From Geosporobacter subterraneus DSM 17957 (GTDB lineage Bacteria; Bacillota; Clostridia; Peptostreptococcales; Thermotaleaceae), in the NCBI RefSeq assembly GCF_900142145.1, contig NZ_FQZV01000014.1:23575-87574 (forward strand): DNA of 64,000 nucleotides. Reading direction: 5' to 3'. Made by a program: the position numbers and the translations under genes. Shown here in pieces: positions 44,045-52,904 of the stretch; positions within the stretch are counted from its first letter, which is position 1, and every line of letters begins with the position of its first letter. The notes beneath the pieces are model-generated. The model did no database searches and was not told the DNA's origin. It was given only the letters and a program-made list of their open reading frames with translations.

Positions 44045-44524
44045 ATGTGCAACAAAATTTATACACAGCAGGATTTAACAGATGCTTTCAGGGCAGCGAT
44101 TGAGGACAGAGCCAGATGGTTTTATTTGCTGCTAAAATACGCTAAGGAAGAAAATGCCGATGTGGATAAAATTGCAGAGAAGGCCATCAAAGAATTTGGA
44201 AATATGAAGGGTATTGCTATTGGAGAGGCTAAAACAGCCTTGGATTTTGCTAATGCCATCCTTTCCGGACATCCAAGAGAAGCATTTGCTATGGAACCTG
44301 TGAAGCTGGACAAGAATGAGAGTGTAATTAAATTTAGATACTGTGCACTGGTAGAGGCCTGGAAGAAGCTGGGCTGTGGCCCGGACGAAGTAGCGAAGCT
44401 GTGTGAACTGGCAAGCTTTGGAGACTATGGAATGATAGAATGCTTCCCCCATTTGGGTCTTGAGTTTAAGCAGCTGCTAAGCAAGGGCGATGATTGCTGT
44501 GAAATGGTTATTACGAAAAAATAG
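44045..44524 (+). CDS. L-2-amino-thiazoline-4-carboxylic acid hydrolase family protein
   Basis: A 159-residue protein of the ATC hydrolase family, named after a Pseudomonas enzyme that converts L-2-amino-thiazoline-4-carboxylate to N-carbamoyl-cysteine on the way to cysteine. Here seen: FRAAIEDRARWFYLLLKYAKEE, a central RYCALVEAWKKLGC, and the C-terminal LCELASFGDYGMIECFPHLGLEF, typical of the family. Clostridial members are often encoded beside transporters and act on unknown substrates. It is the last gene of the liv-type operon, so its substrate or product could be what the transporter imports (inference). Confidence 0.75.
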   Translation: MCNKIYTQQDLTDAFRAAIEDRARWFYLLLKYAKEENADVDKIAEKAIKEFGNMKGIAIGEAKTALDFANAILSGHPREAFAMEPVKLDKNESVIKFRYCALVEAWKKLGCGPDEVAKLCELASFGDYGMIECFPHLGLEFKQLLSKGDDCCEMVITKK

Positions 44525-44549
44525 TCTCTTTTTAGAGACTATTTTTTTG
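44517..44549. terminator. Bidirectional terminator
   Basis: AAAAAATAGTCTC TTTTTA GAGACTATTTTTTT between converging genes. Confidence 0.85.
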
Positions 44550-45678
44550 CTAAGGTCTTGTGAACCTCTTTTAGATGTTCTATGATATCGATGTTTTGCG
44601 GGCAGACCTCCATACACTGGCCACAGGCCCCACAGGCAGAAGCTCTTTCATCTTCCTTTAACCAGTTGTTATAGGTATGTATGGATGGATCCAGCAGATT
44701 ATACATAAAAACATCATTATAAAGGGTAAAATTCCGGGGAATGTTAACACCAGCCGGGCAAGGCATGCAGTACTCACATCCGGTACAGTTTATTTTGATC
44801 ATCTGCTGGTATTTTTCTTTAACAGCACCGATAATTTCCAATTCTTCAGCAGTTAGGGTATTAGGATAGGCATCTTCAACGACTTTCAGATTTTCTTCAA
44901 CCTGTTCCATTGTACTCATACCGCTTAATACAACATTCACCTCCGGATGGTTACAGACCCAGCGCAGGGCCCATTCAGCAGGACTCCTTTTTACTTCCGA
45001 TCGGGACCATAATTCCATTACTTCCGGGGGCGGATTTAGGGTAAGGCGGCCACCCTTTAGAGGTTCCATGATCATTACGGGTATATTTTTGGCATTGGCA
45101 TAATACAAGCCCTCCAGTCCCGCCTGATAAGCTGTATCCGTATAATTCAATTGAATCTGACAGAAATCCCAGTCATAAGCATCGATAATTTCTTTAAACA
45201 GCTCTGCTTCATCATGAAAGGAGAAGCCTGCATAACGAATACGACCGTCCTTTTTTGCTGCGTCTAAAAAGTCTAATACCCCTAGGCTTTTGATCTTTTC
45301 CCAAACCTCTTTATGCAGTGAGTGAAGCAAATAACAGTCGATCCAGTCAGTATCTAACCTTTTCAGCTGTTCATTTAAGTATTTGTCAAAATCCTGGTAG
45401 TTGTTGGTAAGCCATACGGGAAGCTTTGTAGCAAGGTAGACTTTTTCACGGTAGCCATCCTTTAAAGCTCTTCCAACAAAAGGCTCGCTGCTTCCTTTGT
45501 GATAGGGATAGGCTGTATCCACATAATTGATACCCTGATCAATACCTCTTCGAAGCATGGCTGTGGCTTCGGCTTCGTTGATTTTGCTGTCATCTCCATC
45601 TAGGACAGGTAACCGCATACAGCCAAAGCCCAGTAATGAAATTTCAAAATTTTCTTTGCCAAATTTTCTATACTGCAT
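44539..45678 (-). CDS. Aldo/keto reductase with C-terminal 2[4Fe-4S] domain
   Basis: A 379-residue protein: an aldo/keto reductase barrel (LGFGCMRLP start, DTAYPYHKGSSEPFVGRAL with the catalytic Tyr region, LHS) followed by a ferredoxin-like domain with CTGCEYCMPCPAG and ACGACGQCMEVCP. This two-domain type is frequent in clostridia; it probably couples reduction of a carbonyl compound to ferredoxin-type electrons as well as NAD(P)H. Start codon with GAGGGGA. It is a single-gene unit. Confidence 0.9.
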   Translation of the reverse strand: MQYRKFGKENFEISLLGFGCMRLPVLDGDDSKINEAEATAMLRRGIDQGINYVDTAYPYHKGSSEPFVGRALKDGYREKVYLATKLPVWLTNNYQDFDKYLNEQLKRLDTDWIDCYLLHSLHKEVWEKIKSLGVLDFLDAAKKDGRIRYAGFSFHDEAELFKEIIDAYDWDFCQIQLNYTDTAYQAGLEGLYYANAKNIPVMIMEPLKGGRLTLNPPPEVMELWSRSEVKRSPAEWALRWVCNHPEVNVVLSGMSTMEQVEENLKVVEDAYPNTLTAEELEIIGAVKEKYQQMIKINCTGCEYCMPCPAGVNIPRNFTLYNDVFMYNLLDPSIHTYNNWLKEDERASACGACGQCMEVCPQNIDIIEHLKEVHKTLAKK

Positions 45679-45870
45679 GATTTATCCCCTCCAGCTCTAT
45701 AATAAATAATATCCTTTTGAGACCCTAAAGATATACATCTATTTCCAGTATAGCATATCCTAATCCTTTGGATGATAGACTTTTTCAAAAGTAAAAGGGA
45801 ATATGCTATGGGAAAAAGCATCAGGGTATGGCATAATAAGGATAGGAAAAAGCAGTAAAGGGTGAGGATT

Positions 45871-46338
45871 ATGTTTATTCGTGTTCGTGCGGCGGCAATT
45901 ATCTTCAATCAGAAGAATGAGCTGCTTTTAGTGTTTCACCGGGATCCTGAGACAAAAGAAGAGTGGTTGACCCTGCCGGGCGGGGGAATAGAAGGAGATG
46001 AAAGCATTACCGATGCTCTGGTTCGGGAAGTGAGAGAAGAGTGCTGTATCGAATGTCAGCCGGGCAGACTGGTATACGTACGGGAATATATTGATTGGAA
46101 CAAGAATATCCATCATGTAGGACTTTTCTTTACGGCTCAAGGAGCAAGTGAAGCGGTTCAAACCGGTATAGATCCTGAGGTAGAGGAGCAATTTATAGTA
46201 GAATCCAGGTTTTATTCACGGGCGGAAATCGAGAATACCTCTGTAGCTGTATATCCGGAAACCATTAAGTTCCAGCTGTGGGAGGATGCTGAAAAAAACT
46301 TTACTGGACATACCATTTATCTGGGACAGCAGCGGTAG
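45871..46338 (+). CDS. NUDIX hydrolase
   Basis: A 155-residue NUDIX protein. The box reads GGIEGDE then REVREECCI; the Gly near its end (consensus REUxEExGU) is replaced by Cys, while the catalytic Glu residues remain. These enzymes cleave nucleoside diphosphates linked to other groups. The ATG at 45871 follows GGGTGAGG; the GTG at 45862 lies within that site. It stands alone, divergent from the aldo/keto reductase gene. Confidence 0.85.
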   Translation: MFIRVRAAAIIFNQKNELLLVFHRDPETKEEWLTLPGGGIEGDESITDALVREVREECCIECQPGRLVYVREYIDWNKNIHHVGLFFTAQGASEAVQTGIDPEVEEQFIVESRFYSRAEIENTSVAVYPETIKFQLWEDAEKNFTGHTIYLGQQR

Positions 46339-46416
46339 TCTTATGATATACTATTCTGTAGGGACACGAAACAATTATGGGTTATTGCAGAAGTGTATAG
46401 GGAAAGGTGAAATCAG

Positions 46417-46845
46417 ATGTTGAAAAATTCAATAAAAAATGGCATTAAAAAGGGCCTTGAAACCACTTGGATGCTTGGAAAAATCATTGTTCCTGTTTAT
46501 TTTTTTGTAACTTTTTTAAAGCATACGCCGGCGATTGATTGGATTGCAAGGCTCTTTGAGCCTCTGATGCAATTTTTTCACTTGCCTGGTGAAGCGGCAA
46601 TCGTATTAGTTTTGGGAAATGTACTTAATCTGTATGCGGCCATTGGTGCCATGAAAGCCATGAGTCTTTCTCCATTGCAGGTGACGATTCTGGCCATTAT
46701 GCTATCCTTCTCACACAGCTTGTTTATGGAGACGGCAATTACTCAGAAGCTGGGTATGAAGCTTTCCAATGTATTGATTATACGAATGGGTCTAGCGCTA
46801 ATAGCTGGCTTAGCGGTATCGAGAGTAGGTGTATTATTATGGTAG
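46417..46845 (+). CDS. Nucleoside recognition (gate) domain membrane protein, first of pair
   Basis: A 142-residue membrane protein with four helices of the nucleoside recognition/'Gate' domain type, similar to SpmA/SpmB- and FeoB-gate modules. It contains LVLGNVLNLYAAIGAM and FSHSLFMETAITQKLG, the typical half-gate segments. Its stop codon overlaps the start of the partner gene by seven bases, so the two are made together and probably form a heterodimer. The transported compound is unknown. AAAGGTGAAA site. Confidence 0.75.
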   Translation: MLKNSIKNGIKKGLETTWMLGKIIVPVYFFVTFLKHTPAIDWIARLFEPLMQFFHLPGEAAIVLVLGNVLNLYAAIGAMKAMSLSPLQVTILAIMLSFSHSLFMETAITQKLGMKLSNVLIIRMGLALIAGLAVSRVGVLLW

Positions 46846-47306
46846 GGATATTGCAAGAGGCTCTTTTTGGCAGCATAAAATCCGTTTATTCTATTGCGAA
46901 AATTGTGATTCCATTGATGATCGTGATGGAGCTGGCAAAGGACTATAAGGTTTTGGACAAAATTTCAAAGGGATTTAGTTTTATTGTAGAACCCTTTCAA
47001 ATGTCGAAGGAAGCGGCATTCCCTCTTATGGTTGGACTCATTTTCGGACTATCCTATGGAGCGGGGGTTATCCTCCAAAGTGCCAAAGAAGGAAATCTTA
47101 CGAAGAAGGATACCAGTTTGATCGGTGTGTTTCTTATCGCCTGTCATGCTGTCATAGAAGATACACTGGTTTTTGTCGCCGTAGGAGCCAATGGATGGCT
47201 GCTGCTGGGAACCAGAACCTTAATGGCAATTGTAGTGACCTTTGTGATTTCCAGGACTATGGAAAATAATATTGAGGAATACAGCAAGAACCCGCTGGAG
47301 AATTAG
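46839..47306 (+). CDS. Nucleoside recognition (gate) domain membrane protein, second of pair
   Basis: A 155-residue partner of the preceding protein with the complementary half: PLMVGLIFGLSYGAGVILQSAKEG and ACHAVIEDTLVFVAVGAN, both typical of gate-domain proteins. About four helices. Overlap of the two genes and like length indicate a two-part membrane unit. Its C-terminal codons lie inside the terminator stem. Confidence 0.75.
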   Translation: MVGILQEALFGSIKSVYSIAKIVIPLMIVMELAKDYKVLDKISKGFSFIVEPFQMSKEAAFPLMVGLIFGLSYGAGVILQSAKEGNLTKKDTSLIGVFLIACHAVIEDTLVFVAVGANGWLLLGTRTLMAIVVTFVISRTMENNIEEYSKNPLEN

Positions 47307-47341
47307 ATCTCTAGCGGGTTCTTGCCATTCGGGGATTTTTT
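47285..47341 (+). terminator. Terminator overlapping a stop codon
   Basis: CAAGAACCCGCTGGAG and CTCTAGCGGGTTCTTG arms (47285-47324) flank the TAG stop of the gate-domain gene; T-run at 47335-47341. Confidence 0.7.
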
Positions 47342-47519
47342 AAGAGAGTACATCTCTTTATATGGAAACCTCCTGTGGGAGGTTTTCACCTTAAGGAGTT
47401 TAGTTTTGTTGATATATCTGTTAGACGTTACGGTTTTATAAAAGTTGCTTGTCATCAAAAAAAGGATATACAAAAAATTCCACATTTAGTATAATGACTT
47501 AAATGACGAAAGGAGCTGA

Positions 47520-48551
47520 ATGATAATGAAATACCCTAAACCCTATAAAAAAGGAGAATTAATAGGGATCTGTACACCCTCATCCGGTGTAACGGGACCT
47601 TTCGAAAACAAACTGGCTTACGGTATTCAGCAGATGGCAGCCTTGGGGTATCCCAGTAAAGAAACCTCTCTAGTCAGAAAACAGCATAAGGCAGCCAGTG
47701 GACCGGCAGAAATCCGTGCCTTGGAATTTATGGAGCTTTATACGGATCCGGCAGTCAAAGCCATCATCCCGCCTTGGGGTGGCGAGCTGTTAATTGATAT
47801 ATTACCTTACTTAGATTTTGAAGTGCTTAATACGTTGCCCCCAAAGTGGATCATGGGTTTTTCTGACACCAGTACACTGCTTTTTGTAATGACATTAAAG
47901 CTGAATATGGCTACTGCCCACGGTCCAAATTTTATGGACTTTAGTAATACTGCTGTCCATGAATCGGTTTTTAGAGCCTTAGATATTTTAGGTACAGAGC
48001 CAGGGGAAAGCTTTGAGCAGCATAGTCTGACCCACTATCAGAAGGAATGGCTGGCGGTTACGGAGACGGAATTTCCTCCCTATAATTTGACGGAAAAAGT
48101 GGAGTGGAAGGCCCTCGGGGGAAGCAAGGAAGCAAACTTTGGGGGAAGGCTTATAGGAGGCTGTTTGGATGTACTCTGCAAGCTGATCGGCACACCCTAT
48201 GCACCGGTGGAAGCTTACCTAGAGCAATTCGAAGAGGAAGGTATCATTTGGTATCTGGAAAGCTGTGAAATGAAAGCTTCGGATATTTATAGAACCCTAT
48301 GGCAAATGAAGCAGTGCGGGTGGTTTAAAAACTGCAGAGGCGTTCTTTATGGCAGAGTGGAGGGCTATGAGGATACACAAGATTTAACTTATGTGGATGC
48401 CCTGCAGGCTGCCTTTGGAGCGTTAAGCATACCGGTTTTATATGATGCAGACATTGGACATATGCCTCCACAGCTTACCTTTATTAACGGTGCACAGGCG
48501 AAAGTTTATTATACAGAGGGAAAAGCGAAGATACTGCAATTTTTTGTATAG
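47520..48551 (+). CDS. S66 family peptidase (LD-carboxypeptidase/MccF type)
   Basis: A 343-residue serine peptidase of family S66. The nucleophile Ser is in WIMGFSDTSTLL, and the Glu-His part of the triad in YLESCEMKASD and DIGHMPPQL. HGPNFMDF is also a family mark. The family holds LD-carboxypeptidases that trim murein tetrapeptides and MccF-type enzymes that cleave microcin C. The length and the KGELIGICTPSSGVTGP start fit the MccF-like branch. It is cytoplasmic. AAAGGAGCTGA site. Stands alone. Confidence 0.87.
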   Translation: MIMKYPKPYKKGELIGICTPSSGVTGPFENKLAYGIQQMAALGYPSKETSLVRKQHKAASGPAEIRALEFMELYTDPAVKAIIPPWGGELLIDILPYLDFEVLNTLPPKWIMGFSDTSTLLFVMTLKLNMATAHGPNFMDFSNTAVHESVFRALDILGTEPGESFEQHSLTHYQKEWLAVTETEFPPYNLTEKVEWKALGGSKEANFGGRLIGGCLDVLCKLIGTPYAPVEAYLEQFEEEGIIWYLESCEMKASDIYRTLWQMKQCGWFKNCRGVLYGRVEGYEDTQDLTYVDALQAAFGALSIPVLYDADIGHMPPQLTFINGAQAKVYYTEGKAKILQFFV

Positions 48552-48588
48552 ATATTAAAGGGGGTCGCATGATCTGCGACCCTCATCA

Positions 48589-48960
48589 TTAATCTGCTTC
48601 TTTAGAAACCTCATCCTTCTTAGACTTTACCTTTGATACAATCTCAGGCACCATATCGATCAGCTTTTCCAAGCCGTTTGAGCTTTTGATCGGGAGCATC
48701 TCCACACTATCGCCTTTAATCACAATAATCGCTGTTGGGCTGGCTTTTGCACCGACACCGCCGCCGGCACCGAGTCCTTTGGAACCCTTATCATCGATAC
48801 CGTCTCCGCCGCCGGTACCTACGCCAAAGGCCAGGTTGATAATAGGTACCAGTGTAACCTCGCCGATATGGATAGGTTCACCTACCACGGTTTTTGAAGT
48901 TAAAAACTTTTCAAGGCTTTCAAACAGGGTATTTACATTTTCATTCAGATTAAATGCCAT
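48589..48960 (-). CDS. GerW (YtfJ) family sporulation protein
   Basis: A 123-residue protein of the GerW/YtfJ family. Marks: SKTVVGEPIHIGEVTLVPI at the front, GGGDG and KGLGAGGGVGAKASPTAIIVI in the middle. In Bacillus it is a spore-associated protein needed for proper germination. Here it is the last gene of a minus-strand operon with ECF sigma factor, anti-sigma factor and a DUF2953 protein. It overlaps the DUF2953 gene by 11 bases. Supports a spore-forming host. Confidence 0.88.
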   Translation of the reverse strand: MAFNLNENVNTLFESLEKFLTSKTVVGEPIHIGEVTLVPIINLAFGVGTGGGDGIDDKGSKGLGAGGGVGAKASPTAIIVIKGDSVEMLPIKSSNGLEKLIDMVPEIVSKVKSKKDEVSKEAD

Positions 48961-49633
48961 AAGATATTTCCTCCTTTATAAATTGAAATAATATTTTTCT
49001 TACAGGTTTTGAAAAGGCTAGCTTACAGGCATAAAACAGCAATACTATGATTTGAATCTTTCCCTTTATATAAAACCTTCCCTCAAGCTTTGGACCCTCA
49101 AAATGGGGGGTGAGATACAGGCCATAGCTCTCCGGAAGGGGTGAAACAGCAGATAGGACTGCGCAGCTGATACCAGTGTGGTAGGGATCCTCAAAACCAA
49201 AATCACCTGTACATTCCAGTTTTTCAGGAGCCATATGCAGCATGAATTCTTTGATAAAGCCGAAAGCCTCCTCCAGCAGTCCGCGGTTTAAAAACGCCTT
49301 CCAATCCATTCTTTTCTTCTTTTTCTCTATTGTTGCCTTCTTTTTCTGTTTCTTTTCCTTTTTCTCGACAGGAATAGAAGAAGTATTATCGTGATCCTTA
49401 ATATCCATGACTTTTCTAAAACCAAACAACTGGATAGAAAAGGTACTCTCCTGGGCTTGCTCCTTTTTAAAGGATCCTTTTACTGATCGAAAGAGCCACA
49501 TGAACTGTCCTTGAACCTGATAATACATATAACGCTCACCGGATAGAACATATTCGAAAGGGACAATGATGGTCAGGGCAAGTATAAACAGCAGAAACAG
49601 CAGCAAATAGCCGAGAATCCACAAAATAATCAT
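48950..49633 (-). CDS. DUF2953 domain membrane protein
   Basis: A 227-residue protein with one N-terminal membrane helix (residues 3-25), a beta region, a long Lys-rich linker (KKEKKQKKKATIEKKKKR), and a C-terminal segment with GDFGFEDPYHTGISCAVL, typical of DUF2953. This family nearly always neighbours GerW genes in clostridia and bacilli. It is probably sporulation-linked, of unknown action. Start codon overlaps the anti-sigma gene stop by four bases. Confidence 0.82.
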   Translation of the reverse strand: MIILWILGYLLLFLLFILALTIIVPFEYVLSGERYMYYQVQGQFMWLFRSVKGSFKKEQAQESTFSIQLFGFRKVMDIKDHDNTSSIPVEKKEKKQKKKATIEKKKKRMDWKAFLNRGLLEEAFGFIKEFMLHMAPEKLECTGDFGFEDPYHTGISCAVLSAVSPLPESYGLYLTPHFEGPKLEGRFYIKGKIQIIVLLFYACKLAFSKPVRKILFQFIKEEISYGI

Positions 49634-50073
49634 AGCCGCCCCCTAAGGGCATACAACTTTCTTGTACCCTTTATCATATTTTCCAAGGTTTTATATAATG
49701 AGGGAGGTTTTTGTTTTATATTCTTTTCCAACTGGTTTGCGATAGCCTGCACACCGGGGACAAAGCCGACAAATCTGCAGGAAGCATCCAGGATATTTTT
49801 TTGGAGGCTTAATAAGTCTTTCGCAGAAAAATTGCCGGTGGATAAATCTTCTTTCAAGGCAGCTGCTACACGATGATGAATTAAATGAACTTCAGAAGGA
49901 ACTTCGATTTGATCTGCATCTTCAAGCTCCCAAAATAATAGCTTTAATTCTGTCAGTTGCCTTCTGCAGCTGCGGCAGCCTTTTAGATGTTCCTCTAATA
50001 CCAGCTTTTCCAATGGCTCAATGGTGGCATCCAAGTATTCGTGAAGCAGATCAGAATCAAATTTGCACTGCAT
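49630..50073 (-). CDS. Anti-sigma factor with zinc-finger domain
   Basis: A 147-residue protein with an N-terminal zinc-type anti-sigma domain: CKFDSDLLHEYLD and HLKGCRSCRRQL give the Cys/HxxxCxxC ligands. The remaining part is helical, without a clear membrane segment, so it is probably soluble. It follows the ECF sigma gene by three bases and very likely binds it, with release by redox change or another signal. Confidence 0.85.
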   Translation of the reverse strand: MQCKFDSDLLHEYLDATIEPLEKLVLEEHLKGCRSCRRQLTELKLLFWELEDADQIEVPSEVHLIHHRVAAALKEDLSTGNFSAKDLLSLQKNILDASCRFVGFVPGVQAIANQLEKNIKQKPPSLYKTLENMIKGTRKLYALRGRL

Positions 50074-50076
50074 TGT

Positions 50077-50649
50077 CTACACCTCCCAAATACCTTCTTT
50101 TTTTAATGTTTCCATCAGGATTTTTCTCCCGCGAAACAGATAGGTTTTTACTGTACCGATGGGCAGATCCATGACTTCTCCAATTTCGTTATAGCTCATA
50201 TTCTCCACGTGGCGCAGGATAACAGCTGTCTTCATATCGCCGGGCAGTTGACCAATGGCCCGGACCAGTATGTTCTTCGTATCTAAGGTACTGACCTCTT
50301 CCGCTACGTCAGTGGATGCGGCAATAGTATCTTCCAGGAAGCCTTCTTGACCAAAGGATGTGTTTAAGGAAAGCTTTTTACCATCTTGGCTGCGGATAAA
50401 ATTCAAACAGGTATTGACAGTAATTCTTTTTATCCAGGGCAATAAGGGTTTTCCTTCTTGGAAACTGTGGAAAGCTCGGAATATTTTAAGATACACCTCC
50501 TGCATCAGATCAAGTGTATCTTCCTTGGAATGGGTATAGTAGTAGCAGAGGCGATAAATATATTTTTCGTACTTTTTGTAGAAAAGCTCATGGCCCTCTC
50601 TATTATTTGCTTTACAAAGGCGAATAAGTCGCTCATCTGAAATTTCCAA
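50077..50649 (-). CDS. ECF-type RNA polymerase sigma factor
   Basis: A 190-residue sigma-70 family factor of the extracytoplasmic-function type. Region 2: YYTHSKEDTLDLMQEVYLKIFRAF; region 4: LPGDMKTAVILRHVENMSYNEIGEVMDLPIGTVKTYLFRGR (quoted in part as YNEIGEVMDLPIGTVK). First gene of the operon with its anti-sigma factor, DUF2953 and GerW, so it may control a set tied to envelope or spore formation. AAGGGGGAA site. Confidence 0.9.
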   Translation of the reverse strand: MEISDERLIRLCKANNREGHELFYKKYEKYIYRLCYYYTHSKEDTLDLMQEVYLKIFRAFHSFQEGKPLLPWIKRITVNTCLNFIRSQDGKKLSLNTSFGQEGFLEDTIAASTDVAEEVSTLDTKNILVRAIGQLPGDMKTAVILRHVENMSYNEIGEVMDLPIGTVKTYLFRGRKILMETLKKEGIWEV

Positions 50650-50777
50650 GGAAAATTCCCCCTTCCAGCTTACCCATAAATATATACACCATAAAAAGAA
50701 AAAAGTTTCAGCAGAAATATCTTTTTTATAAAAATTTTTAGTCTGTTGTTTAAAATGAGGTTATTTCAAAAGAGCCA

Positions 50778-50807
50778 TTGATAATAAAAGGTAAAATAGG
50801 CTAGAAT
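50778..50807 (+). promoter_or_regulatory. Promoter of the two-component system
   Basis: TTGATA at 50778-50783, an 18-base spacer, and TAGAAT at 50802-50807; the response regulator gene starts at 50843. Confidence 0.5.
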
Positions 50808-50842
50808 GAAATATATGGCAATCTATTGAAGTAGGTGAAAAA

Positions 50843-51547
50843 ATGGAACAGGGAAAAATATTAGTGGCAGAGGATGATCGGGAGATTCGGATGCTGCTGA
50901 AGAAATATTTGGAGAAAGAGGGATATAAGGTAGACACGGCCTGCGATGGTGTAGAGGCCTTAGCCAGTTTTGAACGATATCCTTACCATTTGGTTTTGTT
51001 GGACGTCATGATGCCTAAAATGGATGGTATTGAAGTCTGCAGAAGGCTGCGCAATCAGAGCAACATTCCCATATTGATGCTGACTGCCAAGGATGGGGAG
51101 GTGGATATGATTTTGGGCCTTGGGATGGGAGCCGATGATTATATCACAAAGCCCTTCCGGATAAATGAGGTGTTAGCCAGAGTAAAGGCGCAGCTCCGCC
51201 GGTATTTTTTACTGGGAACGAAGCAGGATGAAAATCAGTTAAAAGTCTTCGGGAATCTAACCATCGATATGGCTTCATATAGTGTACAAAGGGGACAAGA
51301 ATCTATTGTGTTGACCGCTAAGGAATTTCAATTGTTAAAATTTTTCTCCGATCATCCCAATCAGGTATTTACAAAGGCACAAATCTTCAGGCAGGTATGG
51401 GGAGATGAATATATAGAGGATGATAATACTGTGATGGTACATATTCGAAGACTGCGAAAAAAAATTGAGGAAAATCCGGAAGCGCCGGAGTATATTCAGA
51501 CAGTCTGGGGGATAGGATATAAGTTTGTGGGAGATGGAAATCGATGA
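50843..51547 (+). CDS. Response regulator, OmpR/PhoB family
   Basis: A 234-residue two-domain regulator. The receiver holds D54 in LLDVMMPKMDG and KPF; the C-terminal winged helix has LTAKEFQLLKFF, FTKAQIFRQVWG and VWGIGYKF. It overlaps its kinase gene by four bases. The exporter genes 1.4 kb downstream are the likely target (inference), as in antimicrobial-peptide resistance units. Confidence 0.92.
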   Translation: MEQGKILVAEDDREIRMLLKKYLEKEGYKVDTACDGVEALASFERYPYHLVLLDVMMPKMDGIEVCRRLRNQSNIPILMLTAKDGEVDMILGLGMGADDYITKPFRINEVLARVKAQLRRYFLLGTKQDENQLKVFGNLTIDMASYSVQRGQESIVLTAKEFQLLKFFSDHPNQVFTKAQIFRQVWGDEYIEDDNTVMVHIRRLRKKIEENPEAPEYIQTVWGIGYKFVGDGNR

Positions 51548-52560
51548 AAAAGCAAAAGCTGCAGTTTAACTTGTTGATATCTGGGTGTGGCGGAATTACA
51601 TTCCTTCTGTTGGGAATGGAAGCCATGGAAATAGAAGGGACCGAACTTCGACAGCCTTTATGGGTACTTTTGCTGGTTTTATGGGGAATATTATTATTCC
51701 AATCGATAAGGATTTTTGCCGCTGCAGAACAGATTCAACAGCAGGCCGGAAGGATTTTATCAGGAAATGAAAATGCAAGAATTTATGTCCATGATCGGGG
51801 AATGATGGCTGAGCTGTCCCAAACCCTCAATGATATCTTAGAGCTTCTGCAGAAAACCAGTATTGAAAGACAACGCTCTGAGGAAAGTCAAAAAAGACTG
51901 CTGTCCAATATATCTCATGATATGCGGACTCCGCTAACTTCTATCCTGGGTTATCTGGAGGCACTCCGTGACGGTGTTGCCCAAAGCCCTGAGGAGCGGC
52001 AGGAATATCTAGATATTGTTTTTTCTAAAGCACGATACTTAAAAAATCTTGTTAGTGAGATTTTTTACATGGCCAAGCTGGATGCGGAGGACTTGCCATT
52101 GCACCCGGTACCCTGTGATTTGTCGGAGCTTCTAAGGGAATGCATAATCGATTTTTTGCCGGAGCTCCAAAGACAGCAGATGAAGCTTCAGGTGGAAATA
52201 CCGGAGGCCTATCAGTCTGTTTATATAGACCGGATGAGTATTATTCGTGTTTGTTCAAATCTTTTAAAGAATGCCATACAGCATGGAAAAGCTGGAGGAA
52301 TAATAGGAATTCAGTTAGTGTCTGAGGAAAAGGATTATATCGTACATGTGTGGGACAAGGGTCCGGGAATCGAGACAGAGCATTTATCCAGGCTCTTTGA
52401 CCGGCTATACCGGGTAGATCAGGCAAGAAACAGTGCGGCAGGCAGTGGGCTGGGACTGGCCATTGCAAAAAAGCTATTAGAGAAACAAGGGGGAAAGATT
52501 TGGGTAGAGAGTGTACCCTTTGAAAAAACTGTGTTTTCTTTTTCTTTGCCAAGGAGTTAG
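51544..52560 (+). CDS. Sensor histidine kinase
   Basis: A 338-residue membrane kinase with two close N-terminal helices (residues 8-26 and 38-55) and almost no outside loop, then a HAMP-like segment, HisKA (H125 in ISHDMRTPLTS), and an ATPase domain (NLLKNAIQHG, VWDKGPGIE, SGLGLAIAKKL). Such short-loop kinases often sense through a partner membrane transporter. It is coupled to the response regulator gene and lies 344 bases before an ABC exporter. Confidence 0.9.
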   Translation: MKKQKLQFNLLISGCGGITFLLLGMEAMEIEGTELRQPLWVLLLVLWGILLFQSIRIFAAAEQIQQQAGRILSGNENARIYVHDRGMMAELSQTLNDILELLQKTSIERQRSEESQKRLLSNISHDMRTPLTSILGYLEALRDGVAQSPEERQEYLDIVFSKARYLKNLVSEIFYMAKLDAEDLPLHPVPCDLSELLRECIIDFLPELQRQQMKLQVEIPEAYQSVYIDRMSIIRVCSNLLKNAIQHGKAGGIIGIQLVSEEKDYIVHVWDKGPGIETEHLSRLFDRLYRVDQARNSAAGSGLGLAIAKKLLEKQGGKIWVESVPFEKTVFSFSLPRS

Positions 52561-52660
52561 AGTGTTGGATTATGTAGCTGCTCGAAATTTCATAGCGAAA
52601 GAAAATACACGACACTATGTGAGCGTCTCTTTGATCCTTTTGCAATCTTAGCGAGTGCAG

Positions 52661-52727
52661 ATAAAGAAAGCGTATAAAAACTTGCGTGTTTGAACGCAGT
52701 GAGTTTGCAAGTTTTAGGTTTCTTTAT
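52661..52727. repeat. Nested palindromic repeat
   Basis: Outer arms ATAAAGAAA (52661-52669) and TTTCTTTAT (52719-52727); inner arms AAAAACTTGC (52676-52685) and GCAAGTTTT (52707-52715). It fills much of the 344-base gap between kinase and exporter genes. The remainder of this gap shows no gene; its last 100 bases must hold the exporter promoter, which I could not place with certainty. Confidence 0.55.
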
Positions 52728-52904
52728 CGTAAGGAGCTTTAGAACGACCAAAAGGGCAAAACTAGCGAATCTGTGTCTGTATTTTCTATATCGTTTTTTA
52801 GCCAGAGGAACAAATCAATGTAAGAAACTTGTAAGAATTCCTTAAGGGCTATGTAAGATGGCGGGGGTATGATGGTTGTGTAGAATAAAACAGGAGGGAA
52901 TACA

